Positions 11,681 through 23,364 are shown, numbered from the stretch's first letter. The stretch is DNA of 64,000 nucleotides from Microcebus murinus (GCF_040939455.1 NC_134112.1:20672501-20736500); one strand, 5' to 3'. Program-made: numbers and translations. The notes: generated by a model not told the origin, from the sequence alone.

Positions 11681-11904
11681 TTGATAGAACACTGGTGCCA
11701 AGGACAGGAGCGTGAGCACAGGGGGACTTGTCCCCCTGGGAGGCTGCAGGCAGAGCAACTCAGCATGGCTGGTGTGCAGGGGTGTGGTGGGACGAGGCCG
11801 GAGGCACCTCTGGGCCATAGTTTGCAGGGCTTTGTCATCCGGGATGTTCTCTCTCCTTTAGGGCAGGCCACGGGGAGCTTACAGAAGATTATAGGATAGG
11901 ACAA

Positions 11905-12060
11905 GGTGGACGATTGACAACCTCCCTGGCCTCAGTTACCTCCTGTGTGAAGTGGGGATATCAGTGGCCCTATCTCCCAGGGCTGTTCCAAAGAATGCAT
12001 GAGTTAGTGCATGTAAGTGCACGTAGAAGGGCCCATAAGGGAAGCTGCTACTGCTGGAAT
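11905..12060 (+). repeat. MIR SINE fragment
   Basis: 'tggcctcagttacctcctgt', 'gtgaagtggggatatcagtg' and 'agggctgttccaaagaatgc' follow the second half of MIR in sense. Confidence 0.75.
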
Positions 12061-12084
12061 CCTTAACACCAGTAGCATAATATT

Positions 12085-12560
12085 ACAAGCAGGAAGAGCA
12101 AGTGAAATGGGAATGTGTTGGGCATATTTGAGAGGTAGAAAGGTGGCCAGCGTAGCTAGAGCTTAGGTAACTAGTGGATGAGAAGAGAAGGGGTCGTCTG
12201 GTTAGGAAGGGACTTGGAAGCAGTGATTTGAACACCAGGAGAAGCAGTGGAGTGTTTTATATAGGGAGCTTCTGAGTGAGAGGCCCTGGATGCTTGGGCC
12301 AGAGCTTCACAATAGGAGCTGGAAGGAGTGTAGGATCTATTTTAGAAGTAAAGCCTACAGGATTTACTAATGGGAGAGCCAAGGCTATGAAAAAAGAAAA
12401 AAAAAATAAGGGTTCTGTCACATTTTTGTCCTGATCAACTTGGGTGGGTGGGGGGAAGGTAGAGAAAGGTGGTGCCATTTACTGAGATGGGAACACCTGG
12501 GGGAAGAGCAGATATCTGGGAGAAATGGACAATGCTGCTTTGGCACGTTTGGCGCGAGAG
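12085..12560 (-). mobile_element. L2 LINE fragment, antisense
   Basis: 'gtagctagagcttaggtaac', 'gggtcgtctggttaggaagg', 'gaagcagtggagtgttttat' and 'gagatgggaacacctggggg' follow the reverse complement of the L2 3' half. A poly(A)-like tract at 12390-12407 interrupts it. Confidence 0.6.
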
Positions 12561-12894
12561 TCCTGATGCACGTCTGTGTGGAGGGCTCCGGAAGGCGACT
12601 GGAATGAAGCCGGCCTGGTGTGAGCAACAGGAATGGGTGCAGTCCCTGGGGAACTGTTCACAAGGGAATTCAGATTGTTTGTTTGTAAACACTGCGCTTG
12701 CCATGCCAAACACACCCGCCTCAAGTTCTTGACCCCCAACTGGTCCCCAAATTTCCATCTGGCTTAGAAGATAAGATGCCAAGCCATGATCAAGCCTTTA
12801 ACTGGTCATTAGAAAGGCTTTTTGGCTTCTGGACAGAGGAGGACAGTTCCTAGCAGCATGGCCAGTCTCCACCTGGGGCCTCTGTGACTTTAAG

Positions 12895-13005
12895 ACCAGC
12901 CCTTTACTTAGTAGCTCCTGTGTGCCAGGCCCTGTGCTACACTGGAGGGAAATAGTATGAAAATATGTGTTTCTGCCAAGGGCAGCTCAGTCTAGTAGGC
13001 ATCTG
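12895..13005 (-). mobile_element. L2 LINE 3' end, antisense
   Basis: 'agctcctgtgtgccaggccc' is the reverse complement of the L2 terminal motif, followed by 'tgtgctacactggagggaaa'. Confidence 0.65.
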
Positions 13006-13168
13006 AGTTCCTTGCCCAAGGGTTCTGTGTGTTTTGTGCCTAGTTTTATTTATTTGGTGCATTTTGATCTTTTTAGCCTGAAGCCAGTTGGTAATAATGA
13101 TTTGGTGATTTATGCTGATGGACGTAATGGTGGTGGCAGCACAGGCCTGAGCTGATGTTTGGGAGGCG

Positions 13169-13205
13169 TGTGTGTGTGTGTGTGTGTACACATGTGTGCA
13201 TGTGC
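13169..13205 (+). repeat. (TG)n microsatellite with (AC/GT) variants
   Basis: About 10 TG units followed by an alternating purine-pyrimidine run (tacacatgtgtgcatgtgcac). Alternating runs like this can adopt Z-DNA, but no function is implied. Confidence 0.9.
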
Positions 13206-13675
13206 ACATGCTAGCGGTCATGAGCTCAAGGTACTTTGAGGAGCTTGGCTCAAAATGGAGCAGCTCAGGTTACTTTCTGGCTGTGAGGTTGATTCCTTAT
13301 CTCAAATCTGAGGATCTATTTGTGCATTTTGGGCTTTGTGCTTTGCTGGTGGCTTGCCAAGGTGGGTAGTGATCGAGCTCAGTTCTGTTCTATTTAATGC
13401 CGGTTGAGGGGGGTGAGTTTCTCTCTGTCATTCTCTGCCTTGAATGCTCCTGCTCACACTCATACAATTTCAATATCTATCCTTGGGTAGGCTTCAAAGT
13501 TGGGCTTTTAACAGTTCTTTCTCTCAAAAAAAAAAAAATTGCTGGAAAAAACCCAAGAGAATTGACCTTTAAATTCCATAGTGTGCATTTCTAGAACTGC
13601 CCAGTGCTTTCCAGTAGACTCTTAGAAAGTGCACGTGGCTTTTCCTTTTCAAAGTAGGTTATATCCTTTAGCACC
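13206..13675. other. No gene recognised
   Basis: Single-copy-looking DNA with an A12 run at about 13529. Nothing convincing. Confidence 0.35.
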
Positions 13676-13845
13676 TTGCCACTCAAAGTGTAGGTTCCTG
13701 GGCCAGAACCGTCAGCATCACTTGGGAGTTTTTTGGAAATGCAGAATCTCAGGCCATGCTTCTAGATCATCTGAAAAAGTGTGTTGATTTTAGCAAGACA
13801 CACTGGCAGTTCTCGTGCAAGCTCAAGTTCGAGATGCGCTGATTG
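13676..13845 (-). mobile_element. MER5A-type hAT (Charlie) MITE
   Basis: 'cagcatcacttgggagtttt' and 'aatgcagaatctcaggccat' are the diagnostic centre of MER5A read in reverse. The right part is diverged. Confidence 0.75.
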
Positions 13846-14499
13846 AGATGGCAGCCTTCTGGAACACACCCAGCCTGTTTGGATGGTTCCTGGATGGACA
13901 GTGCAGAAGGTGGTTCATTCCCAGGTGCCTTCACTTCTCCTGAGCACGAAATTAAATTAAGAACTTGACTGAGAAAGGTGGAGATTTGGCTTAGCCTAAA
14001 GATCTCTGTGGAAATGAGTGGTGTTAAGGCAGTGGGTTGCTGAGGCTTATTTAAAATAAAGCACATTCTCTTCTTTCTGCCCTGACTTAAGGGACTTTAA
14101 TTTTATGGGTAAAGGCCTTGGGATACTTTTGTCACATGAAGAGGGAACTGTGCTTGCTAGTTTGGAGAAGGCCCAAGGCTCTGAGTCCATGACAGTTGTC
14201 ATCGAATGTTGGAACGACTCTTAGGAGGAAAGGGAGTCACACCTGTTCTGTGGGGAGCAGAATGAAGACTTCTGGAGAGGTTTCATCATCATGGAGAAGA
14301 GCGTCTTAACTTTTGGAGAACTGTGTAAAGGGGAAGGGGCCTACAGCCAGGGGGAAGGAGCTCCCATCCCTGGAGATAGTTCAGACATGAGCTGGATGCC
14401 CACTTGTTTGGGATGTGGGGGATCTAAGCATGAGATGTGGAATTGGGCTAGATGATTTCTAATGTATTTTCCAACGGTGTGAACTGTGAGGAAAAGAGA
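13846..14499. other. No gene recognised
   Basis: About 650 bases with no repeat or exon recognised. A 99-codon minus frame (13767-14066) overlaps the MER5A relic and has no domain. Confidence 0.35.
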
Positions 14500-14725
14500 A
14501 GAAAAGGGCTCACAGAACTGAGTTTCAATCCCAGCTTTCCTACTTACTGGTCCTGATTTGGACAAGTTATTTAGCTTTTTCTAAGCCTCACTTTCTTCAT
14601 CTAAAAATAGGAATAATAATGCTTACCTTATGGGACAGCATGAAAATTAAGTAAAAATTATAGGCATAAAGTTCCTATCAGTGCCTGGCATGAAGAAGGG
14701 GCTTAATAAATTTGAGTGCTCATCC
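14500..14725 (+). repeat. MIR SINE, nearly full length
   Basis: 'cctacttactggtcctgatt', 'agcctcactttcttcatcta', 'agtgcctggcatgaagaagg' and 'gggcttaataaatttgagtg' are in MIR order up to the 3' end. Confidence 0.85.
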
Positions 14726-16624
14726 TCTTCTGTATACTTCTTTTCCTTGCCTTGTCTGGGGTAGACTGTCATTAGTTAACAGTTTGAGCAGTCAGCTTGA
14801 TGCTGTATTTTAATCTCCGATACTTTTGGTTCTTGTTAACTGTGAATGATTGTTTTTCTGTCTGGTTTGCTCAACTGGGATGTTTTAATGGGGCCGGAAT
14901 GGTAGGGGGCCCTGTGCCAGCCTACCACTACTGCAGCCTGATGTCAATGGCAGCTACCAGAGTGTCAGCCAAGAGGGCTGGGCAGGGCCACCCAGGCTGT
15001 CACCACCAGGAAGAGTTCAGTCCGTCTCAGGCTGCAGTGCTTTGGAGAGATTGCTGGCGCTGGGCCGGTGTACCAACACTTGAATTTAGAGCATGTTCAG
15101 ATGCATCTGGACTCTGATAAAGTCACATTCCCGTCTGCAGATGCAACACATTTGTAGATGGGATAGGAAAGAAGGCAGAGTTGCATCAGGGAGACCTTTT
15201 TTGTATGTACCAAGAGCTGAGTGCTATCCTTTCATGGATTTTTACTATTCCCCTTTCCTCCAATAAAAATCTTTTCTTGTCTGCAAAAGGGAGAGATTTA
15301 CAATATAATTGGTATGTCTCAGTCTGCTCCTAGAATACACCACACACTGGACCAACTCTATCATCCTTTCTACCTCTCTACATCTCACCTGTCCCCATCT
15401 TCTTGGAAGCTTCCTGGTAATACTCACTCCAGGCCACAAGGATCTCTCCTTTCTGGAATGAGGACCCTTCATGTAGCATTCAACAGAGTTTGGATTATCT
15501 CATGTATTAGTAGTATGTTTCCCCCAGTAGCCTGGCCAGGTGATTTCCACAGAAATACCCAACACCTTGATAAATTCATATGGCAGCAACTTGAATACTA
15601 TTTGCCACGAAGCTCAGTGCTGGGCCTTCTGGTCTCAGCTGGACTCTTGGCTACCAAAGGACCAGGTTACATCCATCCCTACCTCCAGGACAGCGCCTGG
15701 GAAGAGGGGGCTTGGTGGGTGATCAGCAGAGTGTCATTGATTGTTGGATCTCAGTGACAGACAGCCCTGCAGGGTTGGCAACCTGAAACCTGGCAACTTG
15801 AAAAGAGGGTCAAGGAAAGGGAGCAAAGCATTGATTGACATAAGTAAAGTTCACCTTTTATTAATACCTCTCTTTGTTACAGAAAGGATTGGTGCATAGA
15901 GCAAAACATAAATATAATTTGTAGAACAAATTAGGGTATAGATAAATTAACAAACATATATAATCAGGATCAGGGAAGAAAGAAATAGATTGCGTGAGCT
16001 TTTCCATAGACTCGAATTCCTCCAAATAAAAAAAATAAATAAAGGAAATATGTTTTTCGATCTGTCTTCTTGGGTTGGCAAAGACTTCTTTGATTTTATC
16101 CTCTGCCGTGTTTCAGTGCACTCCAGGCTGAGTGAGCGGGTGAGCCGTCCTGCCCCAGGCAGGCAAGCCTTGCCCTCTGTAAGGACCTGCCCATTACTCT
16201 AGGAGAGAAGGGCCTAGAAGGGGCACTATCCCTGCCACTCTCAAATTATCAGCCCCAATGAGTCATCACTACAAATTGGTTTTATTTTCTTTTGTGCAAG
16301 AGCCTGATTCAGAGTTGATTTGACAGCCAAATTGGCCTGGAAGGTATAATGAGGCAATGCAGAGCGTTTCTAATAAAGAAATAAGGAAGAAACAGGCTGG
16401 GGGGTGGTGAAGCCTTTCATGTCTCTGGAGCACACATTCCAACTGGATTGCTGAGCTCTGTTCCAGAAGGAGCAGGAGAGCACAGTGCATTCCTCCGAGG
16501 TGCTTCCGACTGGAGGCTAAGTGGTGGGTAGAGGAGCGGAAAGGGGCTCTCCTGCCAGCCCTGGATTTAGTGGCAATGAGGCTCATACTATAGTAGTAAC
16601 ACTTGGATGCTAGAAATATGGTGG
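14726..16624. other. Long stretch without recognised repeat or gene
   Basis: 1.9 kb with almost no recognisable repeat, which is unusual for this window. It holds the longest open frame of the window (178 codons, plus, from 15221), but its translation shows no family and there is no splice or promoter context. An AP-1-like 'tgagtcatca' sits at 16260. Regulatory or conserved non-coding content is possible but unproven. Confidence 0.35.
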
Positions 16625-16800
16625 ACAGCACAAGGGTTGAGAGCACTGGCTCTGGAATAAGGTGGTATTAGATTCAGTTTCTAAACCTGCCACTTACTGG
16701 TTGTTTCATGTCAGGCAATTTACTTAAGTTCTCAAAAGACTCAGTTTCCACACCTGAAAAATGGGGAAATAATAGCAATAACCTTAGAGGGTCTCTGTTC
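16625..16800 (+). repeat. MIR SINE fragment
   Basis: 'gttgagagcactggctctgg', 'ccacttactggttgtttcat' and 'ctgaaaaatggggaaataat' follow MIR order. Confidence 0.82.
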
Positions 16801-17789
16801 AGACAAAACTATGTAACAATTGAACATGGCTTAGCCTGATCCTTAGTTATTGTGTTAGAGAGCCTCTCTCATTTTAAGCAACTCCAACAATGCATCGTAT
16901 GTAAGTGTTTATAACTCAATCATCTTTGTGAATTATCCATTTATGGCCATGTTCTTTTATGTTCCATGTAACCTGGCAGGTTTACTCATCCTACCATCCC
17001 CGTTTAGCCTCCCCCACCCAACCACGGCAGGCTTGGTCCCATGTCACAGACACATCTTGCTAAGCTCAGGCTTGGCATCAGAAACTGCTCAACACTCCAT
17101 TTGCCATTGCCAGTCAGAGTTGTACATGTTTATGCTAAAAACCGATCTCAGGCTTGTCAAGCATCAGTATTTATCAAACCACATGGGGGCAAAGGAAGCC
17201 AGACCTTCTGCTTTACCCTTGATGAATCACTATGTGGGAGATAGGGTGTGTTCCCTTCTCTGGGAATGCGGGGCTCGGAGCGGGAAGAAATGGATGACAT
17301 TTCTGAGTGCTGCCTTGCCTCGATCTGGTCTTGGACAACACACTCAGTCTTTTGGAACAGGGCTTGCCTCCTAGGGGCTGCTTTTGTGAGTTGTACTGGT
17401 TCATGCTAAGTCGAATTTGGTTCTATTCCCTTGTTTACCTCTAGAAGGCTAAATAGGGTTAGGAAGAAACTGGTAGTCGGGACTCTTGAATGAATATGGC
17501 AGTGAAGCTTCTCCCTTCATCACTAGCTTCTCCCTCCTCTAGATTCTAATGTTGTGAGTCCTGGCTCTCTTGCCCACCTTACAAAAAGAGTCTTTCTCTA
17601 TTGACAATCTCCTGAGCTTATGCCAGGTACCAGGTGTTAGATAAGTGACCTCCCCAATTCCCTTCTAGCTGGTATCTGCCTCTCACTGCAGCTAGAGGCA
17701 CAGGGGAGAGGGTCAGGCTGCAGTCTGGCTCTCCAGTAGGTGCAGCCCTCTCTGGAGCACGGTTCCTACTTGCCTTCCATTCTTAGAAG
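16801..17789. other. No gene recognised
   Basis: About 1 kb; the 148-codon plus frame at 16928-17374 has no recognisable domain and I do not call it. Confidence 0.35.
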
Positions 17790-17940
17790 TCAAAGAGGCT
17801 AGTTGGAAAGGACATGGACTTTGGAGCCCGACATACTTGGGTTTGGATTTGGGTTCTGCCACACAACTGTGTGGTCTTGGGAAGATTACCCAACCTTTCT
17901 GAGCTCCTGTCCATTAAATGGGAATGAAAGTCCTATTCAT
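17790..17940 (+). repeat. MIR SINE fragment
   Basis: 'ggacatggactttggagccc', 'ttctgccacacaactgtgtg' and 'tgtccattaaatgggaatga' match MIR in sense. Confidence 0.8.
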
Positions 17941-18030
17941 TGTGAAGGCAGGGACTGTGACTGGGTATTTACACCTTGGTACTTGCAATTTATTCATTAT
18001 TTGATAAATATCTTTGAATAACTGAATGGA
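17941..18030 (+). mobile_element. L2 LINE 3' end fragment
   Basis: 'gaaggcagggactgtgactg' then 'ttgataaatatctttgaata' matches the L2 3' terminus, directly abutting the MIR. Confidence 0.6.
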
Positions 18031-18149
18031 TACTTAGAGCACACATGGATGCTCAGGTGTGTTAATGTCCTTGTGTCTTCCTCTTCCTGTGTCCTTCTAA
18101 TATTCTTGACCCCCATTGCCCTCTGCATGGTAGATTGATAGGAGGTGGT

Positions 18150-18425
18150 CATCGATCCAATCAATAAATATGTGTGCCAGGCACTGGGAGATAGCAGTTG
18201 TTTTCACTGTGCTTGTGTGGTGCTTATGTTGTAATGGAAAGAGAAAAGCAATAAACCCAATGAAGTATGGAGCATATGAGAAGGTGATAAGTGCTATAGG
18301 GAGGAATAAAACAGAAAAGGTGAATAGGGAGCAGAGGAAGGGGGAGTCAGGAGCTGAGATCTTAATACATGGTCATGGAAGGGCCCTACTTAGGTGACAT
18401 CTAAACAAAGGTGGTTAATGATGAT
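18150..18425 (-). mobile_element. L2 LINE 3' fragment, antisense
   Basis: 'aatatgtgtgccaggcactg', 'ggtgataagtgctataggga' and 'gaagggccctacttaggtga' are in the order of a reversed L2 3' region. Confidence 0.7.
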
Positions 18426-19151
18426 GTTGACCAAGTCTCTTTCTCCCCAGCATTCCATTCTGTTTCCTTTGCTGTTGCTTACATCTTTGCAAGTTGGAAG
18501 GCAAGGAAAGGTGAGGTCAAATATCCATGAGTAATTTCAGGCTTCACCTTTTAATGTGACCAGGGAAGGTGCCTGGAATCTCACTCCAGTACTCTCTTCT
18601 GGAGGTCTGTTGTTCCTGGCATTCCATCCATCAGACTTTCCAAAGAAGCTCACCTGGAGAGGACCCCTGGGCCAGACCCAGAGCTTGTGGCAGAGCAGCA
18701 GCGAGCCAGTACATTGGGCAGCTTTCCTTGCAGGAATCCAGACTCTGCCCCAGACCTGCTACTCACTGTATGTTTGCTCTGGCTCCCAGCATCCCAGCTG
18801 TGTTTATGCTCACCCAGGTGCCAAGGCTTTCAAAACAAGGGTGGCAGTGTTTTTGGTGTTCGTTTTGGTTACAAAGCAATGTGCACCTGCCCAGGCCACC
18901 AGCACGACCATTTGGCCTGCCCTATCTTTCCCTGCCCTTTCTGATGGCCTGGATTGCTGTGGCCCAGCTGGGACATCAGAACCCCCTTCATCACCTGGAG
19001 TTGCAATGCTGATGGCTCTGAGTTAATTACCCTTCTCACTTGCCTTCCTCCCACTGGTCTCCATGCACGTCCTTACTTTGAGATTTGTTTCTGGCCAGTT
19101 TTGGGAAGGGAAAACAGAGCAAACACACCAGGGAACACTGCCTTTAGAGTG
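18426..19151. other. No gene recognised
   Basis: Three overlapping plus-strand frames (156, 147 and 85 codons, 18556-19026) compete over the same bases, which argues against any being real. No domain seen. Confidence 0.35.
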
Positions 19152-19310
19152 CTGCTTCTCAGACATCAGTGCATCTAAATGGCTTTTAGGGCAATTGTTT
19201 AACTAGAGCCCTGTCCCCACTTGCAGGGACTCTGACTCAGTGGATCTGGGATGGGACCAAGGAATCTGCTGCATCATCATCTGTAACCTCATCATCAAGT
19301 CAGTTCCTCA
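19152..19310 (+). mobile_element. MER5A-type hAT MITE
   Basis: 'gctgcttctcagacatcagt', 'gactctgactcagtggatct' and 'ggaatctgctgcatcatcat' follow MER5A in forward orientation. Confidence 0.6.
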
Positions 19311-19734
19311 GCTGATCACACTGGGATAAACCCAGATTGATCGGCGCAGTTTGCCCCTGAACTTGCTTGTGTGTTGGGCTGGGGGAAATCCACCCTGGCA
19401 ACCCTCCTCCCAGAGTCTAGTGCAGTGCTGAGCACCCAGGCGGTGCTCAGTACACACACGTTGATGTTTAGTGGCAATGTGAGGTGAATCCTTTTATAAA
19501 GAACCCTTCACGATGTGAAGAGTTGCCACTAATTGATCTCTGTAGTTAGGTTTGCCATCTTAACGGTTGAGTTTTTCTAAAAGCAGAGGCATGCCTCAGT
19601 TCAGGATTTCGACAAAACAATAGCATCCTGAAAAGAAGAACTGAATAGGGGTAATTAGTTTTGAAGTGATCTGAGCCACACCCTCCTCCCTGAACGTTGC
19701 TTTGCTAAAGACGTATGTAGTTACACCCTTTATT

Positions 19735-19915
19735 AGTGCTTCCCGGCCTTGGCTGCTCACTGGAGTCAACCTGGGGACTTAGAAAATACTGATGCTTGGG
19801 TTCTTCCTCCAGGGGCCCAGTTTACCTGGTCTGGGGTGTGGCCTGGGCATCAGGATTTTGTAAAGTTCCCCAGGTGATTCTAATGTGCATTTAGACTGCA
19901 CACCACTGACAGGGG
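19735..19915 (+). mobile_element. MER5-type hAT MITE
   Basis: Starts 'tagtgcttcccggccttggc' and ends 'tgcacaccactg', giving inverted-repeat-like ends. 'aatactgatgcttgggttct' and 'ccccaggtgattctaatgtg' are the two mirror-like motifs of this palindromic family. Confidence 0.7.
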
Positions 19916-20039
19916 ATGTGTGGAACCCCCTGGAGAGGGCGGCGAGAGATGTGTTTCTTGAGTCTTACAGGGAGTCCCCTTGGACTAGAGATGGCAGGTG
20001 TCCTGGATTCTGTGATCCAGGACTACTCTTAAATCCGAA

Positions 20040-20610
20040 TCTGAAACATACAATATATATGGACATGTATCCAAAATAATATAATATATATTTTGAAAAA
20101 GCAATAGCCATTTGTTTTCTATCCTTTACTAAAAACATTTTGCCGATTATAAACACAGCACACACTTATCATGAACTATTGAGTTTATGCAGAAAAGTAT
20201 AAAAAAGTTTTCAAATTTTCCCAGATGCCACCACACAGAAGAAATAACTGTTAATACATTGAATACCCTTCCCCTGATCCCTCCCTGCCTATCTACATGT
20301 GTAGCCTGGACATGCAATGCAACATTTTTTTTAGGAGATAGGGTTTTATTTTGTAACCCAGGCTGGAGTGCAGTGCTGTGGTCATATTTCACTGCAGACT
20401 TGAACTCCTGGGCTCAAGCGATCCTCCTCCCCCAGCCTCCTGAGTAGCTGGAACTATGGGCATGAGCCACCATGCCTTGCCTGGCTAATTAAAAAATTAT
20501 TTTTGGAGAGATGGGATCTCATGCAACTCAACATTGATAGAATCCATTATGCATACTGGACTCTATATTTTGTGCAACAGTATAGCATGGATAACTTTCC
20601 ATAAATCTAC
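20040..20610 (-). mobile_element. Old L1 (L1ME-type) 3' UTR, antisense, with Alu inside
   Basis: 'ccaccacacagaagaaataa' with 'gcagaaaagtataaaaaagt' before the Alu, and 'caacagtatagcatggataa' with 'actttccataaatctacatg' after it, are the L1ME 3'-UTR text in reverse orientation. The partial Alu at 20327-20519 interrupts it. Confidence 0.55.
20327..20519 (-). mobile_element. 5'-truncated Alu (one arm plus linker)
   Basis: T-tract, then 'gtaacccaggctggagtgca', 'ctcctgggctcaagcgatcc' and 'ctggctaattaaaaaattat'. The other arm is missing, so the copy is 5'-truncated. Flanks 'catgcaatgcaacatt' (20311-20326) and 'catgcaactcaacatt' (20520-20535) are target duplications differing at two bases. It lacks the strepsirrhine linker and is more diverged, suggesting an older Alu lineage. 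Confidence 0.85.
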
Positions 20611-21289
20611 ATGATGATTTCTGTAAGATCTCACGAAATTCAAGCTCTGGTTGCACCTGATAAAAGGAACGTCTACGTTATTGTGAAAGCTTTGCACTTT
20701 TTGAAATGCAAAGCATCTCTGCTGGTGGAGGTGCCTGGGTGTGTCCGAGCAGGGCTGCATCATGCCGATGGACCATCAGACATGTCTGGGAAGTTGTGGG
20801 CTGAGGATGAAGGGCTTAGCAAGCCAAGCTACAGCCACTTTTTGTAGCACTGATCTCTGCTGAGTTTTAGTTTCATTGTTTATGTTCTTTAAGAGGTCCT
20901 GATTTCATGTGCCTTCTGGACGCCACAGAGTGTGTAGAAAGTCCAACAATAGTCAGCAGAGAGGATCCTGAACACGCAGTAGGGGAAGCCACCAGCAGGG
21001 GATATCTCAGTGTCATCCATTGTGTCCTATGGGAACAGAGACCTTGTGTTCAAGTCTCCCCAGTTGTTTGAAAGAAGCTCTCAATATATATTTATTTATA
21101 TCTGGAATCTCTTGATTTTTAAATGTAGGCAACCAATTGTTTAAAAACTAAAATCATTGTGGAACCAAACAAAAATAGATTAGGGGCTTTCTCCAGTCTT
21201 CTGGAAGACAGTCTGAGATCTCTGGTCTAGTAAGCCATCTGTGGCAATTTGTATCTCTTCAGTCTACTTCAGTTTTTAAAATATTGACT
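20611..21289. other. No gene recognised
   Basis: About 680 bases of moderate GC, nothing recognised. The 78-codon plus frame at 20611 has no domain. Confidence 0.35.
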
Positions 21290-21367
21290 AAATGCCTCAT
21301 TCTGTGGGGCAGTCACTGTTCAAAAGAGTGGAAATATAAAAGTGAAAAGTTATGATCCTTGCCTTAG
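21290..21367 (-). mobile_element. L2 LINE 3' end, antisense (left piece)
   Basis: 'aaatgcctcattctgtgggg' and 'gttatgatccttgccttagg' resemble the reversed L2 3' end; the text resumes after the MER5A insertion at 21368-21545. Confidence 0.5.
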
Positions 21368-21545
21368 GTGGGTAGCTATGGACCCCACGCCAGCATCTGC
21401 TGTATTACCTGGAATGTTTCAGAAATGCAGGGTCTTACACCAGACCCACTGAATCTGAAGCTGTATTTTAAAAAGACCTGCCATCCATAGCTTAACAGAC
21501 CTTCCCAGTGGTGATGTCTGCCCAGGCTGGAGAACCGTGGGCCTG
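21368..21545 (-). mobile_element. MER5A-type hAT MITE
   Basis: 'cagaaatgcagggtcttaca' and 'accagacccactgaatctga' are reversed MER5A landmarks. It separates two pieces of one antisense L2. Confidence 0.6.
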
Positions 21546-21915
21546 GAAGACGAGTCAGGTGTGTGGGCAGAGATCTATGCCATGGAGATGGTGTGGCTTG
21601 AGGCAAGGAGGCTTCTCTGAAGTGAATGGCTCCACCTGATGCTTAGAGGATGAGTAGGAGTTGGCCAGAAGATGTGAGAGGTGTCCCAGGGAGGGGGGCA
21701 GCAGGAGCCAGAATGAGGAGGGAATGGTGTGTGAAAGGCATGTTTGGGGATTGCCCATTTAGTGCCTGTGAGTGAGTGCTGAAATATGCTCCTGGAAACT
21801 AGTGGAAGAATGAGTTCGGCCAACTTTTGATACCATGCCAAGTGAGTTGGGTTCTATCTTGTAGGGCTTGAGCATCCCTGGAGACCTTTCAGCAAGGGAG
21901 TGCGGCATCAAGTCT
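21546..21915 (-). mobile_element. L2 LINE fragment, antisense (right piece)
   Basis: 'gatgagtaggagttggccag', 'gtgtgtgaaaggcatgtttg' and 'ggagacctttcagcaaggga' are in reversed L2 order. The 140-codon minus frame overlapping this (21759-22181) is not a gene. Confidence 0.65.
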
Positions 21916-22764
21916 ATGTGTAGGGAAATCACGCTCATAGCGGGGTTCAGGTTCCTTCTGGGTAGAGGCAACTTCCCTGGTGTACCCCGCTGGCCTAGAT
22001 CTTGATTCCTGCCTTTTCTGGCATGATTCGGATCTAGGTCAGCAATTCCCATCCTTGGATGGGGTGGTGGACAGGAAGGTTGTATCCTCCCAGGCTGAGT
22101 GAGGATACAGGTGTTGCTGCATGCGTGATAGCGACACTGGTGTCCCTGCTCCTCTTTTCTTGTCCCTGGGAGAATGTGCACTCTCCAAGTTGAGCAGTTA
22201 GGAGGTTGCTCATGTTCTCAGCAACTGCTTAAAGTGGACTTTGTAATCCCACTTTAAGAATGGTCCACAGGTTTCTGCAGCAAACGTTTTGGAAGAAACT
22301 TGGCTCTGTGTCTTTCTTCAGAGATCTGTGATGTATAAAGAGGAAACAATTTGAACTCAAGAGCCAAGAAATTCATGTCTATACCTAACTGGGGCTCACT
22401 CCTTTCTCCCTTATTCTCTCTTCATATTTTTTTTTTTGGTTGTAAGACAACTTTGGTTTTCCAAGTGCTCATAAAAGTAATGTCTCTCATACTTAGCTAG
22501 GATAATATCCATTTCCTCCTGATGCGAGGATGTGAAATTATGCTTAAAGACTTCTGAGATAGTAGGCTCTTGTTCTGAAATATTTTAGAAGTATCTATGC
22601 TTAGAGGCAGGAATATGAATGTGAATTCTTTATGTTCATGTGATGGCTCTATAAAAGATTTTGGAAGACAGCAAGAAAATACTCATTGTTCTTAGAACTT
22701 CTGGACCCATTTTGAGTTGGGAACTTTTTCATTTAAAATTTATTTGGTACAGAATCTAGGATTT
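21916..22764. other. No gene recognised
   Basis: AT content rises toward the right; a T10 run lies near 22427. No repeat or exon recognised. Confidence 0.35.
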
Positions 22765-22822
22765 TTTGATTTCTTTTTTTTTAAATTTATTTTGTATTTC
22801 GGCATATTATGGGTTCTTTATT
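22765..22822 (-). mobile_element. Very short strepsirrhine L1 tail insertion
   Basis: A T-rich tract followed by 'tttcggcatattatgggttc' matches the last few tens of bases and tail of the strepsirrhine L1 in reverse. Only about 20 bases of L1 plus a T-rich tail are present. Possible duplications are 'attttttga' (22761-22769) and 'attttttga' (22820-22828). Resemblance by chance cannot be excluded at this length. Confidence 0.45.
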
Positions 22823-22828
22823 TTTTGA

Positions 22829-23364
22829 AATCCTGTGGTAGGAGAGACCATGGGAGCTGGATGCAATATTACCTCCCCCTGCTGGTCATTTTTGTGTAAT
22901 GTCTTGTTTGTAATATACAGACTGGAAACAATGAGGCAATACTAATGCCAGAAATAGAAAAGAGACTGAAGTTCAATCCATTCATTTTTAAAAATTGTCC
23001 AAATTTAGTGAATTTTGAAATATTTACTTTTGTGAGAGGATGAAAGGAATTTTCTGAGTCCTTTAATTCTTTGCAAAATGATGTAATAAGTTTAGGATGT
23101 AGCTACTGTATTTCTTCTGTTCTGCTGTGGCAACCCACTTCTTATACATTCGTGGTTACATTAGCAATCTCTTTTATTCTGCCTATGCATCGACTGTTTC
23201 TTCTGAGCTAAAATGAGTAGGTTTTTCCTGTTGATTGTTTTGAATGTTCATTCAAGTAGATCATAAATGTCTATATACCAGGTATACACAAAACAACCAA
23301 GGTATAAGCTAAATTTATGGGCATGAAACGTGATATTTAAAGTGAGCGAAACTTGTGTTTCTAC
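22829..23364. other. AT-rich DNA, nothing recognised
   Basis: About 530 bases of AT-rich sequence preceding the piggyBac-type element. No gene seen. Confidence 0.35.

Noticed and set aside
15221..15757. 178-codon plus-strand open frame, the longest in the window
   Set aside because: No recognisable domain, no promoter or splice context, and a composition like random mammalian DNA. Frames of this size are expected occasionally in 64 kb.
18556..19026. 156- and 147-codon overlapping plus frames
   Set aside because: Two long frames in different phases over the same bases, with no family resemblance.
21759..22181. 140-codon minus frame
   Set aside because: Largely within an antisense L2 fragment; no matching domain.
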